A stretch of DNA of 64,000 bases from Conus ventricosus (GCA_018398815.1 CM031601.1:35942353-36006352); one strand, 5' to 3'; numbered from the stretch's first letter, positions 32,787-43,811 are shown. Numbers and translations are program-made. The notes: a model not told the origin generated them from the letters alone.

Positions 32787-35361
32787 CTACAGTGAGGTGA
32801 AGGTAACAGCTGATGACAACAGACCAAGGTGATGCTACAGTGAGGTGAAGGTAACAGCTGATGACAACAGACCAAGGTGATGCTACAGTGAGGTGAAGGT
32901 AACAGCTGATGACAACAGACCAAGGTGATGCTACAGTGAGGTGAAGCTAACAGCTGATGACAACAGACCAAGGTGATGCTACAGTGAGGTGAAGCTAACA
33001 GCTGATGACAACAGACCCAAGGTGATGCTACAGTGAGGTGATTCCGTGAAGGTAACAGCTGATGACAACAGATGAAGGTGATGCTACAGTGAGGTGAAGG
33101 TAACAGCTGATGATAACAGACCAAGGTGATGCTACAGTGAGGTGAAGGTAACAGCTGATGATAACAGACAGTGAAGTGAAGGTAACAGCTGATAACAACA
33201 CACCCAAGGTGATGCTACAGTGAGGTGAAGGTAACAGCTGATGACAACAGACAGTGAAGTGAAGGTAACAGCTGATGATAACAGACAGTGAAGTGAAGGT
33301 AACAGCTGATGACAACAGATGAAGGTGATGCTACAGTGAGGTGAAGGTAACAGCTGATGACAACAGACAGTGAAGTGAAGGTAACAGCTGATGATAACAG
33401 ACCAAGATGATGCTACAGTGAGGTGAAGGTAACAGCTGATGACAACAGACCAAGGTGATGTTACAGTGAGGTGAAGGTAACAGCTGATAACAGACCAAGG
33501 TGATGCTACAGTGAGGTGAAGGTAACAGCTAATGACAACAGACCAAGGTGATGCTACAGCGAGGTGAAGGTAACAGCTGATGATAACAGACCAAGGTGAT
33601 GCTACAGTGAGGTGAAGGTAACAGCTGATGACAACAGACCAAGCCAGGTGATGCTACAGTGAGGTGAAGGTAACAGCTGATGACAACAGACCAAGGTGAT
33701 GCTACAGTGAGGTGAAGCTAACAGCTGATGACAACAGACCAAGGTGATGCTACAGTGAGGTGAAGCTAACAGCTGATGATAACAGACCAAGCTGATGCTA
33801 CAGTGAGGTGAAGGTAACAGCTGATGACAACAGACAGTGAAGTGAAGGTAACAGCTCATGATAACAGACCAAGGTGATGCTACAGTGAGGTGAAGGTAAC
33901 AGCTGATGACAACAGACCAAGGTGATGTTACAGTGAGGTGAAGGTAACAGCTGATGATAACAGACCAAGGTGATGCTACAGTGAGGTGAAGGTAACAGCT
34001 GATGACAACAGACCAGGTGATGCTACAGTGAGGTGAAGGTAACAGCTGATGACAACAGACCAAGGTGATGCTACAGTGAGGTGAAGGTAACAGCTGATGA
34101 CAACAGACCAAGGTGATGCTACAGTGAGGTGAAGGTAACAGCTGATGACAACAGACCAAGGTGATGCTACAGTGAGGTAAAGGTAACAGCTGATGATAAC
34201 AGACCAAGGTGATGCTACAGGAGGTGAAGGTAACAGCTGATGACAACAGACCAAGGTGATGCTACAGTGAGGTGAAGGTAACAGCTGATGACAACAGACC
34301 AAGGTGATGCTACAGTGAGGTGAAGGTAACAGCTGATGATAACAGACAAGGTGATGCTACAGTGAGGTGAAGCTAACAGCTGATGACAGCATACAGTGAA
34401 GTGAAGGTAACAGCTGATGACAACAGACCAAGGTGATGCTATAGTGAGCTGAAGGTAACAGCTGAAGACAACAGACCAAGGTGATGCTACAGTGAGGTGA
34501 ATGTAACAGCTGACGACAACAGACAGTGAGGTGAAGGTAACAGCTGATGACAACAGGCAGTGAGGTGAAGGTAACAGCTGATGACGACAGTGAGATGAAG
34601 GTAACAGCTGATGACAACAGGCAGTGAGGTGAAAGTAACAGCTGATGACAACAGACAGTGAGGTGAAGGTAACAGCGGATGACAACAGGCAGTGAGGTGA
34701 AGGTAACAGCTGATGACAACAGACAGTAAGGTGAAGGTAACAGCTAATGACAACAGACAACGAGGTGAAGGTAACAGCTGATGACAACAGACAGTGAGGT
34801 GAAAGTAACAGCTGATGACAACAGACAGTGAGGTGAAGGTAACAGCTGATGACAAGACAGTGAGGTGAAGGTAACAGCTGATGACAACAGACCAAGGTGA
34901 TGCTACAGTGAGGTGAAGGTAACAGCTGATGACAACAGACCAAGGTGATGCTACAGTGAGGTGAAGGTAACAGCTGATGACAACAGACCAAGGTGATGCT
35001 ACAGTGAGGTGAAGGTAACAGCTGATGACAACAGACCAAGGTGATGCTACAGTGAGGTGAAGGTAACAGCTGATGACAACAGACCAAGGTGATGCTACAG
35101 TGAGGTGAAGGTAACAGCTGATAACAGACCAAGGTGATGCTACAGTGAGGTGAAGGTAACAGCTGATGACAACAGACCAAGGTGATGCTACAGTGAGGTG
35201 AAGGTAACAGCTGATGATAACAGACCAAGGTGATGCTACAGTGAGGTGAAGCTAACAGCTGATGACAACAGACAGTGAAGTGAAGGTAACAGCTGATGAC
35301 AACAGACCAAGGTGATGCTATAGTGAGGTGAAGGTAACAGCTGACGACAACAGACCAAGGT
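32787..35361 (+). repeat. 48/34-bp composite minisatellite, part 2
   Basis: Continuation of the array; mostly 48-bp long units with a block of 34-bp short units at about 34500-34860. Variant GATAACAGACC for GACAACAGACC recurs. Ends at the target duplication of the LINE insertion (AGACCAAGGT). Confidence 0.97.
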
Positions 35362-35449
35362 AAGATAAGATAAGATAATGTTGCTTATAGCCCAGCCGAC
35401 CGCAAAGGGCCATATCAGGGCTGTCACCACGTTAAAATCAACTCACCAG

Positions 35450-35484
<35 letters not shown>

Positions 35485-35640
35485 AACTTTCACACATCTT
35501 GTTAAATGACATCGTCTACAAACGCACCAGAAACTTTGTTAAAAATCTTTCAGCCGTAAAATCTTAAATCAGATAAAAAATGTTAATCTCTCTCAAAAAC
35601 TCAAGGATCACGTCAGGCGGGACATCCCTGAACAGGATCT

Positions 35641-36903
35641 TCATGGACTCCGCCGTAAAATGTTGTGTCTCACATCGTGCAAGTCCCAACACTCTAAAAG
35701 TACATGTTTCATTGTGAGTGGCGCATGACATGGAATGCACCACGGAGCTTCTTCACTCCTTAAAAGGTAAGCATGGGTAAAATACGAATGGCCGGTGTGC
35801 AGCCGGCACAGAACCGTTTCCTCTTTACGACCTCCCGATGTGGATGGGATGAAGTCCTTAAGGTTTGGACGGATCTGAAAGAGTTTGTTACTCGTCTGTG
35901 TGTTCCAATCCTCCTGCCAGAGGTCTCTCACATAATCGTTAATTTTGGGTTTCACATCTGAGCAGGGGATATAAGTGTTGGACAGTTTTCTCTCTTGTGG
36001 CGTTCTTGGCTAAACGATCAACCATTTCGTTCCCGCCGATGCCAACATGGCCAGGAACCCAAGCAAGAGTAATGTTGTAACCGTCCGCCTTCAACTTGCT
36101 AAAAAGTTCAAAAAAAAGTAAAAGTTCTGGATGCTGAAGGTTGCGGCCAGCTATGGCCTCCAAAGCTGACAGCGAATCCGACAGAACCAGAAAGTCCCTC
36201 CTCGAAGAATGGGAGATTATCTTCAAAGCCAGTACTAGAGCAGTAAGTTCAGCAGAATAGACAGAAGCATCTGAATGAATATGTTCCAACAATATCTGAG
36301 AAGGAGCCCCAGGGCAGTAGGCTGCACAGGCCACTCCATCCTCAGACTTGGAACCGTCAGTGAAAACTTTTTGATAGGATGGGAATTTGGAACAGAGCTC
36401 GGCATACAAAGCCTTGTACGCCAGAGAGCTGGTAGACTCCTTACGGAAAGCTGCGAGATCAAAACGAATCTCTGGTGTGAAAAAGGTCCATGGAGGTTGA
36501 TCCGGAACTTGGAAAAATCGGAAACTACTCCCAGGTCTATACCTGCATTCCGCACGTGAGGCTGCATACGAAGCCCAAACGGCGGAAAACATTTCGGGTT
36601 TGTTTCAAACTTACTTTGGAACGGAGGGTCAAAAACACAGTCATAAGCAGGATTCTGTGGTTCCGAGAACAGTCGGATATAATAATTCAAAGACAGTTTC
36701 AGCCTGCGATTGAACAGTGAAGGTTCACCTGCCTCTGCGTACAGGCTGTACACAGGGGTGGTGCGGAACGCTCCAAGACAGAGACGAAGCCCTTGATGGT
36801 GGATAGGGTCCAAGAGTTTGAGGTAAGATGATCTTGCGGAGCCGTACACAGCACAACCGTAGTCCAGTTTAGAACGGACCAGGGCTCTGTAGAGGTGCAA
36901 CAA
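35641..36903 (-). pseudogene. LINE RT connection, RNase H domain and CCHC-like tail
   Basis: ALVRSKLDYGCAVYGSA near 36870 is the conserved post-RT region. RNase H type I follows: KVFTDGSK (first D), YSAELTAL (E), LSDSLSAL (D) and AWVPGHVGIGGNEMVDRLA (last D). The tail from 35955 down has HTGHSYFTHAYLL, CIPCHAPLTMKHVLLEC, a zinc-binding-like pattern common at the end of these ORFs. Frameshifts separate the RT connection, RNase H and tail. Confidence 0.88.
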
Positions 36904-37914
36904 AGTTTTCTTATCAGCGCCCCAGTCGGTGTGTGCTACGACCCGCAGAATATTCAGTGCCTTTTGGCAAGCAGTTTTGAGGTTTTTAATATGGCTGAGA
37001 AAGTTAAGTTTTTGGTCAAAAATGACTCCCAGAAATTTGGCCTCTTTAACAGCTGGAATGGGAGATTTCCCTACTTGAAGTTCCGGATCTGGAAAAAACT
37101 GACGGAAATTATGGAAGTGAATACACTGGGTTTTTGTAGCAGAAAAGGTGAAACCGTTTTCATCCGCCCACCGATGGATTTTATCTACGCAAAGCTGGAG
37201 CCTGCGCTGGACACTGGGTACAGGCTTCCAGTTGCGTAGACGGCAAAATCATCCACAAACAATGAGCAGTCTGAACCCTGCTGAACTGATTTCACAATGT
37301 TGTTGATTTTAATACTAAAGAGGGCAGGAGACAGTATGCTCCCCTGGGGAACACCCAACTCCTGCTCGTGGACATCAGAGAGAGTGGTGCCAACCCGGAC
37401 CTGAAACTGTCGTTCTGCCAAAAAATTTTGAATAAAAAGCGGAAGATGACCTCGAAAACCAGATCGTGGAGATCATGAAGTATCCCCGACTTCCAGGTGG
37501 TATCGTAGGCCTTCTCCAAGTCGAAGAAAATTGCCACTGCGTGCTGTCTGTTTAAAAAAGCGTTCCTAAGTGTAGATTCCCGACGAATCAAATGGTCAAC
37601 TGTACTACGATGTTTGCGGAAACCACACTGTTCTTTCGCCAAAAGGCCATCGGTTTCCAGTTTCCACATGAGCCTAGCATTGACCATTTTTTCCATTAAT
37701 TTACAGACACAGCTGGTCAAAGCTATGGGACGGTAGTTAGATGGATTAGAAAGATCTTTTCCAGGTTTGGGGATGGGAATAATGAGGGCTGTCCGCCAAG
37801 AGGGTGGAAAGCAACCTGTAGTCCACACGTGGTTGTATACCTGTAACAGGATGTTCAGACCTTCTTGCGGAAGATGTTTCAATAGTTGATAATGTATGTC
37901 ATCTATACCTGGAG
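36895..37914 (-). pseudogene. LINE reverse transcriptase domain, frameshifted
   Basis: First frame: GIDDIHYQLLKHLP, then PIPKPGKD, NYRPIALTSCVCKLMEK, GFRKHRSTVDHL and FFDLEKAYDTTW (catalytic D). After a frameshift near 37430 follows LGVPQGSILSPALFSI and FVDDFAVYATG, the catalytic DD pair. After another frame change, thumb-like sequence containing KTQCIHFHNF continues to about 36900. These are RT motifs 2 to 7 in order. A LINE RT copies element RNA at the cut target. Two or more frameshifts inactivate it. Confidence 0.88.
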
Positions 37915-38706
37915 AGACCAAGGTGATGCTACAGTGAGGTGAAGGTAACAGCTGATGACAACAGACAGTAAGGTGAAGGTAACAGCTAATGATAACAGAC
38001 AGTGAGGTGAAGGTAACAGCTGATGACAACAGACAGTGAGGTGAAAGTAACAGCTGATGACAACAGTGAGGTGAAGGTAAACAGCTGATGACAAGACAGT
38101 GAGGTGAAGGTAACAGCTGATGACAACAGACCAAGGTGATGCTACAGTGAGGTGAAGCTAACAGCTGATGACAACAGACCAAGGTGATGCTACAGTGAGG
38201 TGAAGGTAACAGCTGATGACAACAGACAGTAAGGTGAAGGTAACAGCTGATGACAAGACAGTGAGCTGAAGGTAACAGTGATGACAACAGACCAAGGTGA
38301 TGCTACAGTGAGGTGAAGCTAACAGCTGATGACAACAGACCAAGGTGATGCTACAGTGAGGTGAAAGTAACAGCTGATGACAACAGACAGTAAGGTGAAG
38401 GTAACAGCTGATGACAAGACAGTGAGGTGAAGGTAACAGCTGATGACAACAGACCAAGGTGATGCTACAGTGAGGTGAAGGTAACAGCTGATGACAACAG
38501 ACGAAGGTGATGCTACAGTGAGGTGAAGGTAACAGCTGATGACAACAGACCAAGGTGATGCTACAGTGAGGTGAAGGTAACAGCTGATGACAACAGATTG
38601 AGGTGATGCTTACAGTGAGGTGAAGGTAACAGCTGATGACAACAGACTGAGGTGATGCTACCGTGAGGTGAAGGTAACAACTGATGACAACAGACTGAGG
38701 TGATGC
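37915..38706 (+). repeat. 48/34-bp composite minisatellite, part 3
   Basis: The array resumes after the LINE; mixture of long and short units. The final units change to CAGATTGAGGTGATGCT and CAGACTGAGGTGATGCT before the array ends at GATGCTAACAGGC. Confidence 0.97.
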
Positions 38707-38874
38707 TAACAGGCTTAGAAGAAAAACAATGTAATGTTTATGGCTGGCACCTCTACAATTACAGCCGACCAATCATAATACTAGCACCATGCATGCTCAT
38801 TAACATTTTCAGAACCTCTAAACATAGAATTTTTGCTTTTATTACATTCATACTTAAAAGTGAAAGAGAATTGG
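38707..38874. other. Short unique sequence
   Basis: AT-rich, no feature supportable. Confidence 0.4.
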
Positions 38875-39140
38875 GAGTTCTCTGTGAGCCACATGAACTG
38901 TACATTTCCCACATCGTAGTCATGAACTGTGCATTTCCACATTGTGGTCAGAACAGTCTGTGAACCACATGAACTGTACATTTCCTCCATCATGGTCAGA
39001 ACAGTCTGTGAACCACATGAACTGTACATGTATATCCCACATCATGGTCAGAACAGTCTGTGAACCACATGAACTGTACATATCCCACATCATGGTCAGA
39101 AGTCTGTGAATCACATGAACTATACAAATTCCACATCCTG
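38875..39140 (+). repeat. 48-bp tandem repeat, about five units
   Basis: Units of GTCAGAACAGTCTGTGAACC followed by ACATGAACTGTACATTTCC and CACATCATG. Spacing varies between about 43 and 53 bp, with one unit carrying an extra TGTATA. Unrelated in sequence to the neighbouring 48/34-bp array. Confidence 0.85.
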
Positions 39141-39477
39141 ATCAGAACAGATCTGCAACACCCTCCTCTAAAAAACCGTTTGTATATGGCCATGAAACGG
39201 GCCACGAAAGCCTCCAAATGGTAAATGGCCTTCTGACCGCTCTGCAGACGATGTTCAAAATGGGCGGCACTGATGCACCACCTCCACCTTCAGCTCTCCG
39301 TCACGTTCATCACAGCTCCTGCAGCAGTCCTCTGCACACACAGGTCAGTCATCAAGACACACTGTCGTTCCTCACTCACCGTCATCAAGACACACGGTCA
39401 TTCCTAACATATCCGTCATCAGGAAACACTGTCATTCCTAACATATCCATCTGAAAAACACACTGTCATCCTTCACA
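39141..39477. repeat. Spacer with a short 34-bp tandem repeat
   Basis: At 39348-39470, about four units of GTCATCAAGACACACTGTCA plus TTCCTAACATATCC. The preceding 200 bp is unique and shows no gene. Confidence 0.65.
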
Positions 39478-39737
39478 CAGGGGTGGGATCAGAAAATCAT
39501 AGCTATACTGAAGAGGGCGAGGGAAGGGGGAGGGGGCCTGTGTTAGGTCCCTGGTGGGGTGAAGGGGCAGCGACCTGCTAGGGGGTCAGGGGGGCGTTGC
39601 TCCCCAAGACGCCGAAGAAAATTTGTCTTGCCAAGACACTTTTGTGGCCTCTCCTTCAAAACAAAGTTAATAATTAACTTTGATACAAAATGGGGTATAA
39701 AAAGTTTTGACTGCCTGGGTTCTTTCACAAAGGATAT
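39478..39737. other. G-rich segment resembling the end of DNA transposon 2
   Basis: CAGGGGTGGGATCAGAAAA near 39479 resembles the CAGAGGTGGGAATGAGAAAA terminus of DNA transposon 2, and both are followed by GGGGTC, GGGGCGTTGC and a GCCGAAGAAAA/GCTGAAGGA word. The other end is not visible; it may have been cut by the Penelope-like element that starts next. Confidence 0.4.
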
Positions 39738-40095
39738 AAAAAAAAGGTAGAAAAAACACTTGAACCCACTTGGGAGGGAAGAACTGGGTACTTCGGTTCG
39801 TAGAACCTTCAAAGCAGCTAAAGAGAGCGGGTGCAGCTTAAACACAAGTCACTGTCGGAAAAAAAAAAAATGACGTCGATGGAATATCTCAGTGACGAAA
39901 TACATTATGACGTATGGATATACTGCGGGGGGTGGTGGGGGTGGGGGGGGTAGTTGGAAAAAAGAGGTGAGAAAGAATCTAGATAGTGAGGGGAAGGGGG
40001 ATGGTGAAGATGAGGGGGGGGGGGGGAGGGAGAGGGGAGCAAATAGGAAAAATGGGGAGGGGGGGTAGGGATAGCTGTGATTTGATCTAGTCTTT

Positions 40096-40500
40096 AATGT
40101 TGAGGCCATCTGGCGCTGTGGTACCCAGATGGTGGATGATCTTTTTCTCCATGTTTTTTCTCTTTAAGAAGTCTCCCATGCTGTTGCGCCAAACCACTGC
40201 AATGGAGAAGTGGCTGATGTTGTGGAGGTCGGTGTTGAAGTGGGCTGCCACAGGGGTTTGTTTTCTCTGGAGGATGCTGTCCCTGTGCTCCTTGCAGCGC
40301 TCCTCCAGTGTGCGGTAGGTCTCACCTACATAGAGACGGCCGCATAGGCTACAGTGGACTATGTAGACCAAGTCACTGGTCTGGCAGGTGAAGCTGCTGT
40401 TCATGGCGAACTGGCGTCCTGAGGGCCCTTTGAAGGTGAGTGTCTTCGTATTGAGAAAGGGGCAACACTTGCACTTCGGTTTATCACAGCAGCTGTTGCC
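40096..40500 (-). CDS. GIY-YIG endonuclease domain of Penelope-like element
   Basis: The frame reads CCDKPKCKCCPF (Cys-rich linker), then DLVYIVHCSLCGRLYVGET (the GIY and YIG equivalents VYI and YVG), TLEERCKEHR (conserved Arg region), AAHFNT and a C-terminal KKIIHHLGT. Ends with stop at about 40096. This nuclease nicks target DNA to prime reverse transcription. The domain itself is uninterrupted here, unlike the RT. Confidence 0.9.
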
Positions 40501-41561
40501 AAGGGGGTGACGGTCCTGAGAGGCTGTAGGTTTGAAGGATGACCTAACTAGAAGGTCGCCAATGTTTCGATCTCGTTTTGAAGGCCATCCGGGGGGGTTT
40601 TCTGGAAGGTCTTTCCAACTCTAGGGTCAGTCTGCAGGATGGGAAAGTTCCTGAAGAGAATTTTCTTCACTTCCAGGTTGTGAGGGTGGTACGTCAGCGT
40701 CAGGACGGTGCGATCATTGTGATCTTCCTTCGTTTTTGGTGTTAAGGCCTGCTCTCTGGGGGTGTCCTTGGCCTGGTTCAGTGCCTGTTTGATCAGCTCA
40801 TCGGGGTATCCTCTTCTTTTGAAGAAACTGATCATCTGGGCTGCCTGGGGTGTGGAAGTCTTCCTCGTTGCTACACAAGCGTCTGAGGCGGAGGAACTGG
40901 GAGAATGGAATGGCGCGTTTGGTGGCAGTTGGATGGCTTGAAGAGTAGAGAAGGTAGGAATGAGGGTCTGTGTTCTTGTAGTGGACTGAGGTGGAGATGG
41001 TTAGGTTTGCCAGGTGTGATCATGAGTTTGATATCCAGGAAGGGAAGAGAGCTTTCAGATATTTCGTACGTGAACTTCAGAGATGGGTGAAAGGCATCAG
41101 CAAAGCTGATGAAGGACAGCAGTTCGCTTCTGTCCCTGTCCACAGGCCCACACAGTCGTCAATGTAACGGCGAAAGAGGGCTGGCATGGGACCACTGTAT
41201 TGTTGGAAAATTTGGGACTCCACGTAGCCGACGAACAGGCACGCGTAGCTGGGACCCATGCGTGTTCCCAAGGCCACTCCACTTGTCTGCTGATAGTGCA
41301 AGTGACCAAACTGGAACGAGTTCAGCGTGAGTACCAGTTCCGCCAGGCGAAGGATGGTGGGCACATGGACCTTGTAGGTGCTGTGCTTCAGGAAGTGCTT
41401 GAGGGCAATGAGACCATCCTTGTGGGGAATGTTGGTGTAGAGTGAGGTGATGTCCATGGTGAAGAGCAGATGTTCTCGTTGATCTGGTAGACGGAAGTTA
41501 CGGAAAAGATTCAGGGCATGGTTTGTGTCCTTGATGTATGTGGGAAGTTTCTCCACAAGTG
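40500..41561 (-). pseudogene. Penelope-like RT, main part, frameshifted
   Basis: From 41556 down: EKLPTYIKDTNHALNLF, LLFTMDITSLYTNIPH (catalytic D), QTSGVALGTRMGPSYACLF, RRYIDDCVGLW (YIDD catalytic pair). Frame changes near 41077 lead to LKFTYEISESSLPFLD and then to the thumb-like FFKRRGYPDELIKQAL (40835 region). The motif order matches Penelope RTs. The short N-terminal RT piece lies beyond DNA transposon 4 at 42424-42505 (residues PIVSACSCPT). Confidence 0.88.
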
Positions 41562-42418
41562 CAGTGTTGATTCTAGACTTTTACAAAAGGGGGTCCAAGG
41601 ACCCTTCAGATGAAAAAAGAGGGTCCCATGGACACTTCATGTTAAAAAAATGGGGTCCAAGAAGACAAACTGATTTCTCTACTGCAAGTCAACAAACAAG
41701 CCAAACAATACAGCTTCTGCATCACTTCAGCCTGGACAGCTTGCTGGTGGTCTGATGTGTCCGCATGGCGCTCAATTGCATTCACACGATAATTGCTGCA
41801 CCAGACTCTTGCTTGGTAAACGCATTCTTCTTCTTGTGTTTGGTGCAAATCTTACACCTCATGCCGTCATCTCCGTTTTGCAACCACGGCCATTTTGTAA
41901 GCCAGCTTTCTTGAAATTTTCTTTCTTTGGTGCGAGTTATCACAACTACTAGTGGTAGCGCTTGCTTTTTCTTTGATTTCGTCACTCGACTGATCGGTCA
42001 CAGCGCTGGCGTCGGCAATCTCAAGATCGGCGGCAGTGGATGTTGATCCTGAATCCTCGGGAACTGCAGACGTATTCACAACGGTTCTTTCAACAGATAC
42101 TGATTCTTCTGCCTCTGATAAAAATGGAGCTTTTGATGCCTTGAAGGCAAAATCGAAGAGGGTGGCCCTTCGCTTCATGGCGACCATTGACATTTCCATC
42201 ACACTATTCGCGCGCCCGGATGCATTGAAGAAAATCGTTTCCGGTTTAGTGGCTATACGCAAAGCAGCAATGCAATTTTGTATTGACGCATTGGTGGTTA
42301 AATAACGCGTCCTATTCGTTTTTCTTGCGTCACAGGGGACGCATAGGCTCTCTTTTTAAGCGTCTTTACCGAAAATTCAGCGCGATTTCGGCCAGGACGC
42401 GCTCTAGAATCAACACTG
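41562..42418 (-). mobile_element. hAT-like DNA transposon 4 (857 bp, 6-bp TSD)
   Basis: Perfect 16-bp terminal inverted repeats CAGTGTTGATTCTAGA. TSD CAAGTG at 41556-41561 and 42419-42424; removing one copy and the element restores continuity of the Penelope-like RT. Left subterminal GGGTCC/GGACCC words (GGGGGTCCAAGGACCCTTC) and right GGACGCA words match DNA transposon 3 in kind and position. Encodes a minus-strand zinc-finger transposase fragment. Confidence 0.92.
41642..42262 (-). pseudogene. hAT-like transposase N-terminal and zinc-finger region
   Basis: Minus strand: MKRRATLFDFAFKASK near 42180, an S/E/A-rich linker, then KFQESWLTKWPWLQ, MRCKICTKH and, after a frameshift near 41820, AIERHADTSDHQQAV. 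The pattern W...W...C..C...F..G...H..S..H..A is the TTF-type zinc finger at the start of many hAT-family transposases. DNA binding at element ends is the known role. The catalytic domain is absent and frameshifts are present. Confidence 0.7.
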
Positions 42419-42510
42419 CAAGTGGCTGGAAAAGCCGGTCCAGAAAAGCAGAGAGTTGAACGGTGGGGCAGGAACAGGCAGACACTATAGGTCTCCCTGG
42501 ACTTTCTCTT

Positions 42511-43187
42511 GAGTTTGACGTTGTTACTAACCCTGGACTGGTCAGAACAATCTTAACCCAGTATAAAAGTAAAACGGTATATTTATTATGAAAACGTTAT
42601 ACACGGCACTACAGAAAATAGAAACAAGCGAGACACTCTCTGGAACATACATCTAAATCAGTCTCTGAAGTCTTTAAAAGGAATTTTGCTCTTGTTTACT
42701 GAAGGAACAACTCCTTTTCATAGAGAATCAGAAGCGTTTTATAATCCAAAAATTGAGAAGGTTGACTGTGCAATAAATGGCAAGTCTGATCAGTTGTATT
42801 CAGGTTGTGGACTTTTACCCCACCAACACTTTGATGAAATAAGAAAGTTGTTCGCTGGAGGTAGGCAAAGAGATCCTGCAGTTGATCGTGTATGTAAAAA
42901 ACTTCGCCTTTATGATGTAAAACTCGAAGACTACTTAACAACCACATATGGGCTGTGGCTGAATTTAATTTTTAGATCCACATTTGACAACAGATTGTTT
43001 GGAAGTGGAGGAAAGGGTAGGGCAAAGATGGTATAAAAATAAATATTCACAAGAAAGAAGACGGAAACGCACAATACAAATGCATGTTTTTATGGTTTGT
43101 GATGCTCAGCTAAACATTGAAGAACACAGGTTAAAAGAACGTGGCTTATTAAAATGCAGAAGAAATAACCTATTAAAAACAGATAGA
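42511..43187 (+). pseudogene. Putative Polinton capsid-like protein, C-terminal part (copy B)
   Basis: Begins in LEFDVVTNPG, passes ILTQYKSKTV and, after frame corrections, the open segment 42686-43036 with LLFTEGTTPF, EAFYNPKIEKVDCAI, LKLRLYDVKLEDYLTT-like residues and LFGSG. The last part (VCDAQLNIEEHRL near 43105) completes the typical C-terminus (DAQLNI). These motifs match the large conserved Polinton ORF I recall as the likely double jelly-roll capsid protein. The ATPase follows at once, a pairing expected of capsid and packaging genes. Broken by at least three indels and 5'-truncated. Confidence 0.5.
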
Positions 43188-43790
43188 TAGTTTGAAGTTT
43201 CTACCCAAAGATCCGCACTGCTCACTTATCTGCGGGATTACTGGGTGTGTGGGGAAAACTGTCTTCGTACTTGATTTGTTACAAACAATATACAGGTTTC
43301 ATTACGAGCACATTGTTATAATCTGCACAACCATTAAGCACAACAAGTTTACAAAGATAGGAAGTTTATTTGGACAGACGAGAATATATTTCTAGTTGAT
43401 CCTAGCGACAAACTGAGCGACTGTTTTAGAACATTACTATAGACTATTTGAGGGAACTGAAACACTGTTTATTATTGATGACTGTTCAGCTGAACGAGAC
43501 ATTGTTAAAAAAAGAAAAGCTCTGTCAAAGCTAGCCTTTAGCGGCGCCCTTAGTTTCTGTGTGGCTCTTAACTCAAAAATACAATGCTGTCTTAAAAGAC
43601 TTTCGATCGCAGTTTAAAATCGGTTGTATTATTTTACACTAAGGACAAAGATAGTTTTGAAGAATGTTTAAGTGAAAATTATATAATAAGGGACAAAGAT
43701 GAGCTAAAAAAAATAAAAGAGCAGTTAGAAAAATCTAAGCACGCTAAGCTATGCTTACGGACTGACCCCCAGTTCAATATGTTTGTTTAT
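43188..43790 (+). pseudogene. A32-like genome-packaging ATPase (copy B), frameshifted
   Basis: P-loop segment ICGITGCVGKTVFVLDLL at about 43219-43275, then HYEHIVIICTTIKHNK; after a frameshift, RKFIWTDENIFLVDPSDKL; then TLFIIDDCSAERD (Walker B plus following acidic residue) near 43460-43490 and KALSKLAFSG. Two more frame changes lead to DELKKIKEQLEKSKHAKL. Polinton packaging ATPases drive DNA into the capsid. Compared with copy C the Walker A loop carries one extra codon (V before GKT), which would break the GxxxxGKT spacing. The usual length of about 200 codons is preserved. Confidence 0.75.
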
Positions 43791-43811
43791 TATAATTTTA
43801 ATATTAAAAGA

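Larger units (their letters stand above)
35362..37914 (-). mobile_element. 5'-truncated LINE with RT and RNase H (2.55 kb)
   Basis: Flanked by a 10-bp duplication AGACCAAGGT (35352-35361 and 37915-37924) within the 48-bp minisatellite. Reading the minus strand, it begins inside the RT domain, passes through RNase H and a CCHC-like tail, and ends in a 3' UTR with a (TTATC)n tail (35362-35380 on +). The endonuclease domain and ORF1 are missing, as expected for target-primed reverse transcription that stopped early. RNase H plus the short tandem tail suggests an I-group element such as Nimb; clade not proven. An A tract of about 28 bases sits in the UTR near 35454. Confidence 0.9.
39738..42505 (-). 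mobile_element. Penelope-like element, EN+ (5'-truncated)
   Basis: Minus-strand RT followed by a GIY-YIG endonuclease, the defining architecture of EN+ Penelope-like elements. The 3' UTR (39738-40095) recurs at 63230-63545. The 5' end is cut inside RT near 42505 and abuts Polinton copy B. DNA transposon 4 (41562-42418) is nested in the RT. Several frameshifts make it inactive. Confidence 0.9.

Noticed and set aside
30420..35361. CRISPR array
   Set aside because: Units are tandem without unique spacers and the context is eukaryotic.
36275..37239. Plus-strand frames of 76-114 codons within the LINE
   Set aside because: Antisense of RT and RNase H, whose motifs are in order on the minus strand.
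30400..38287. Minus-strand frames up to 357 codons of CHQLLPSPHCSITLV repeats
   Set aside because: A 48-bp unit divisible by three keeps one frame open by arithmetic. Short units and indels shift it freely, showing no coding constraint.
42036..42305. Plus-strand 89-codon frame in transposon 4
   Set aside because: Shadow of the minus-strand transposase region with clear zinc-finger motifs.
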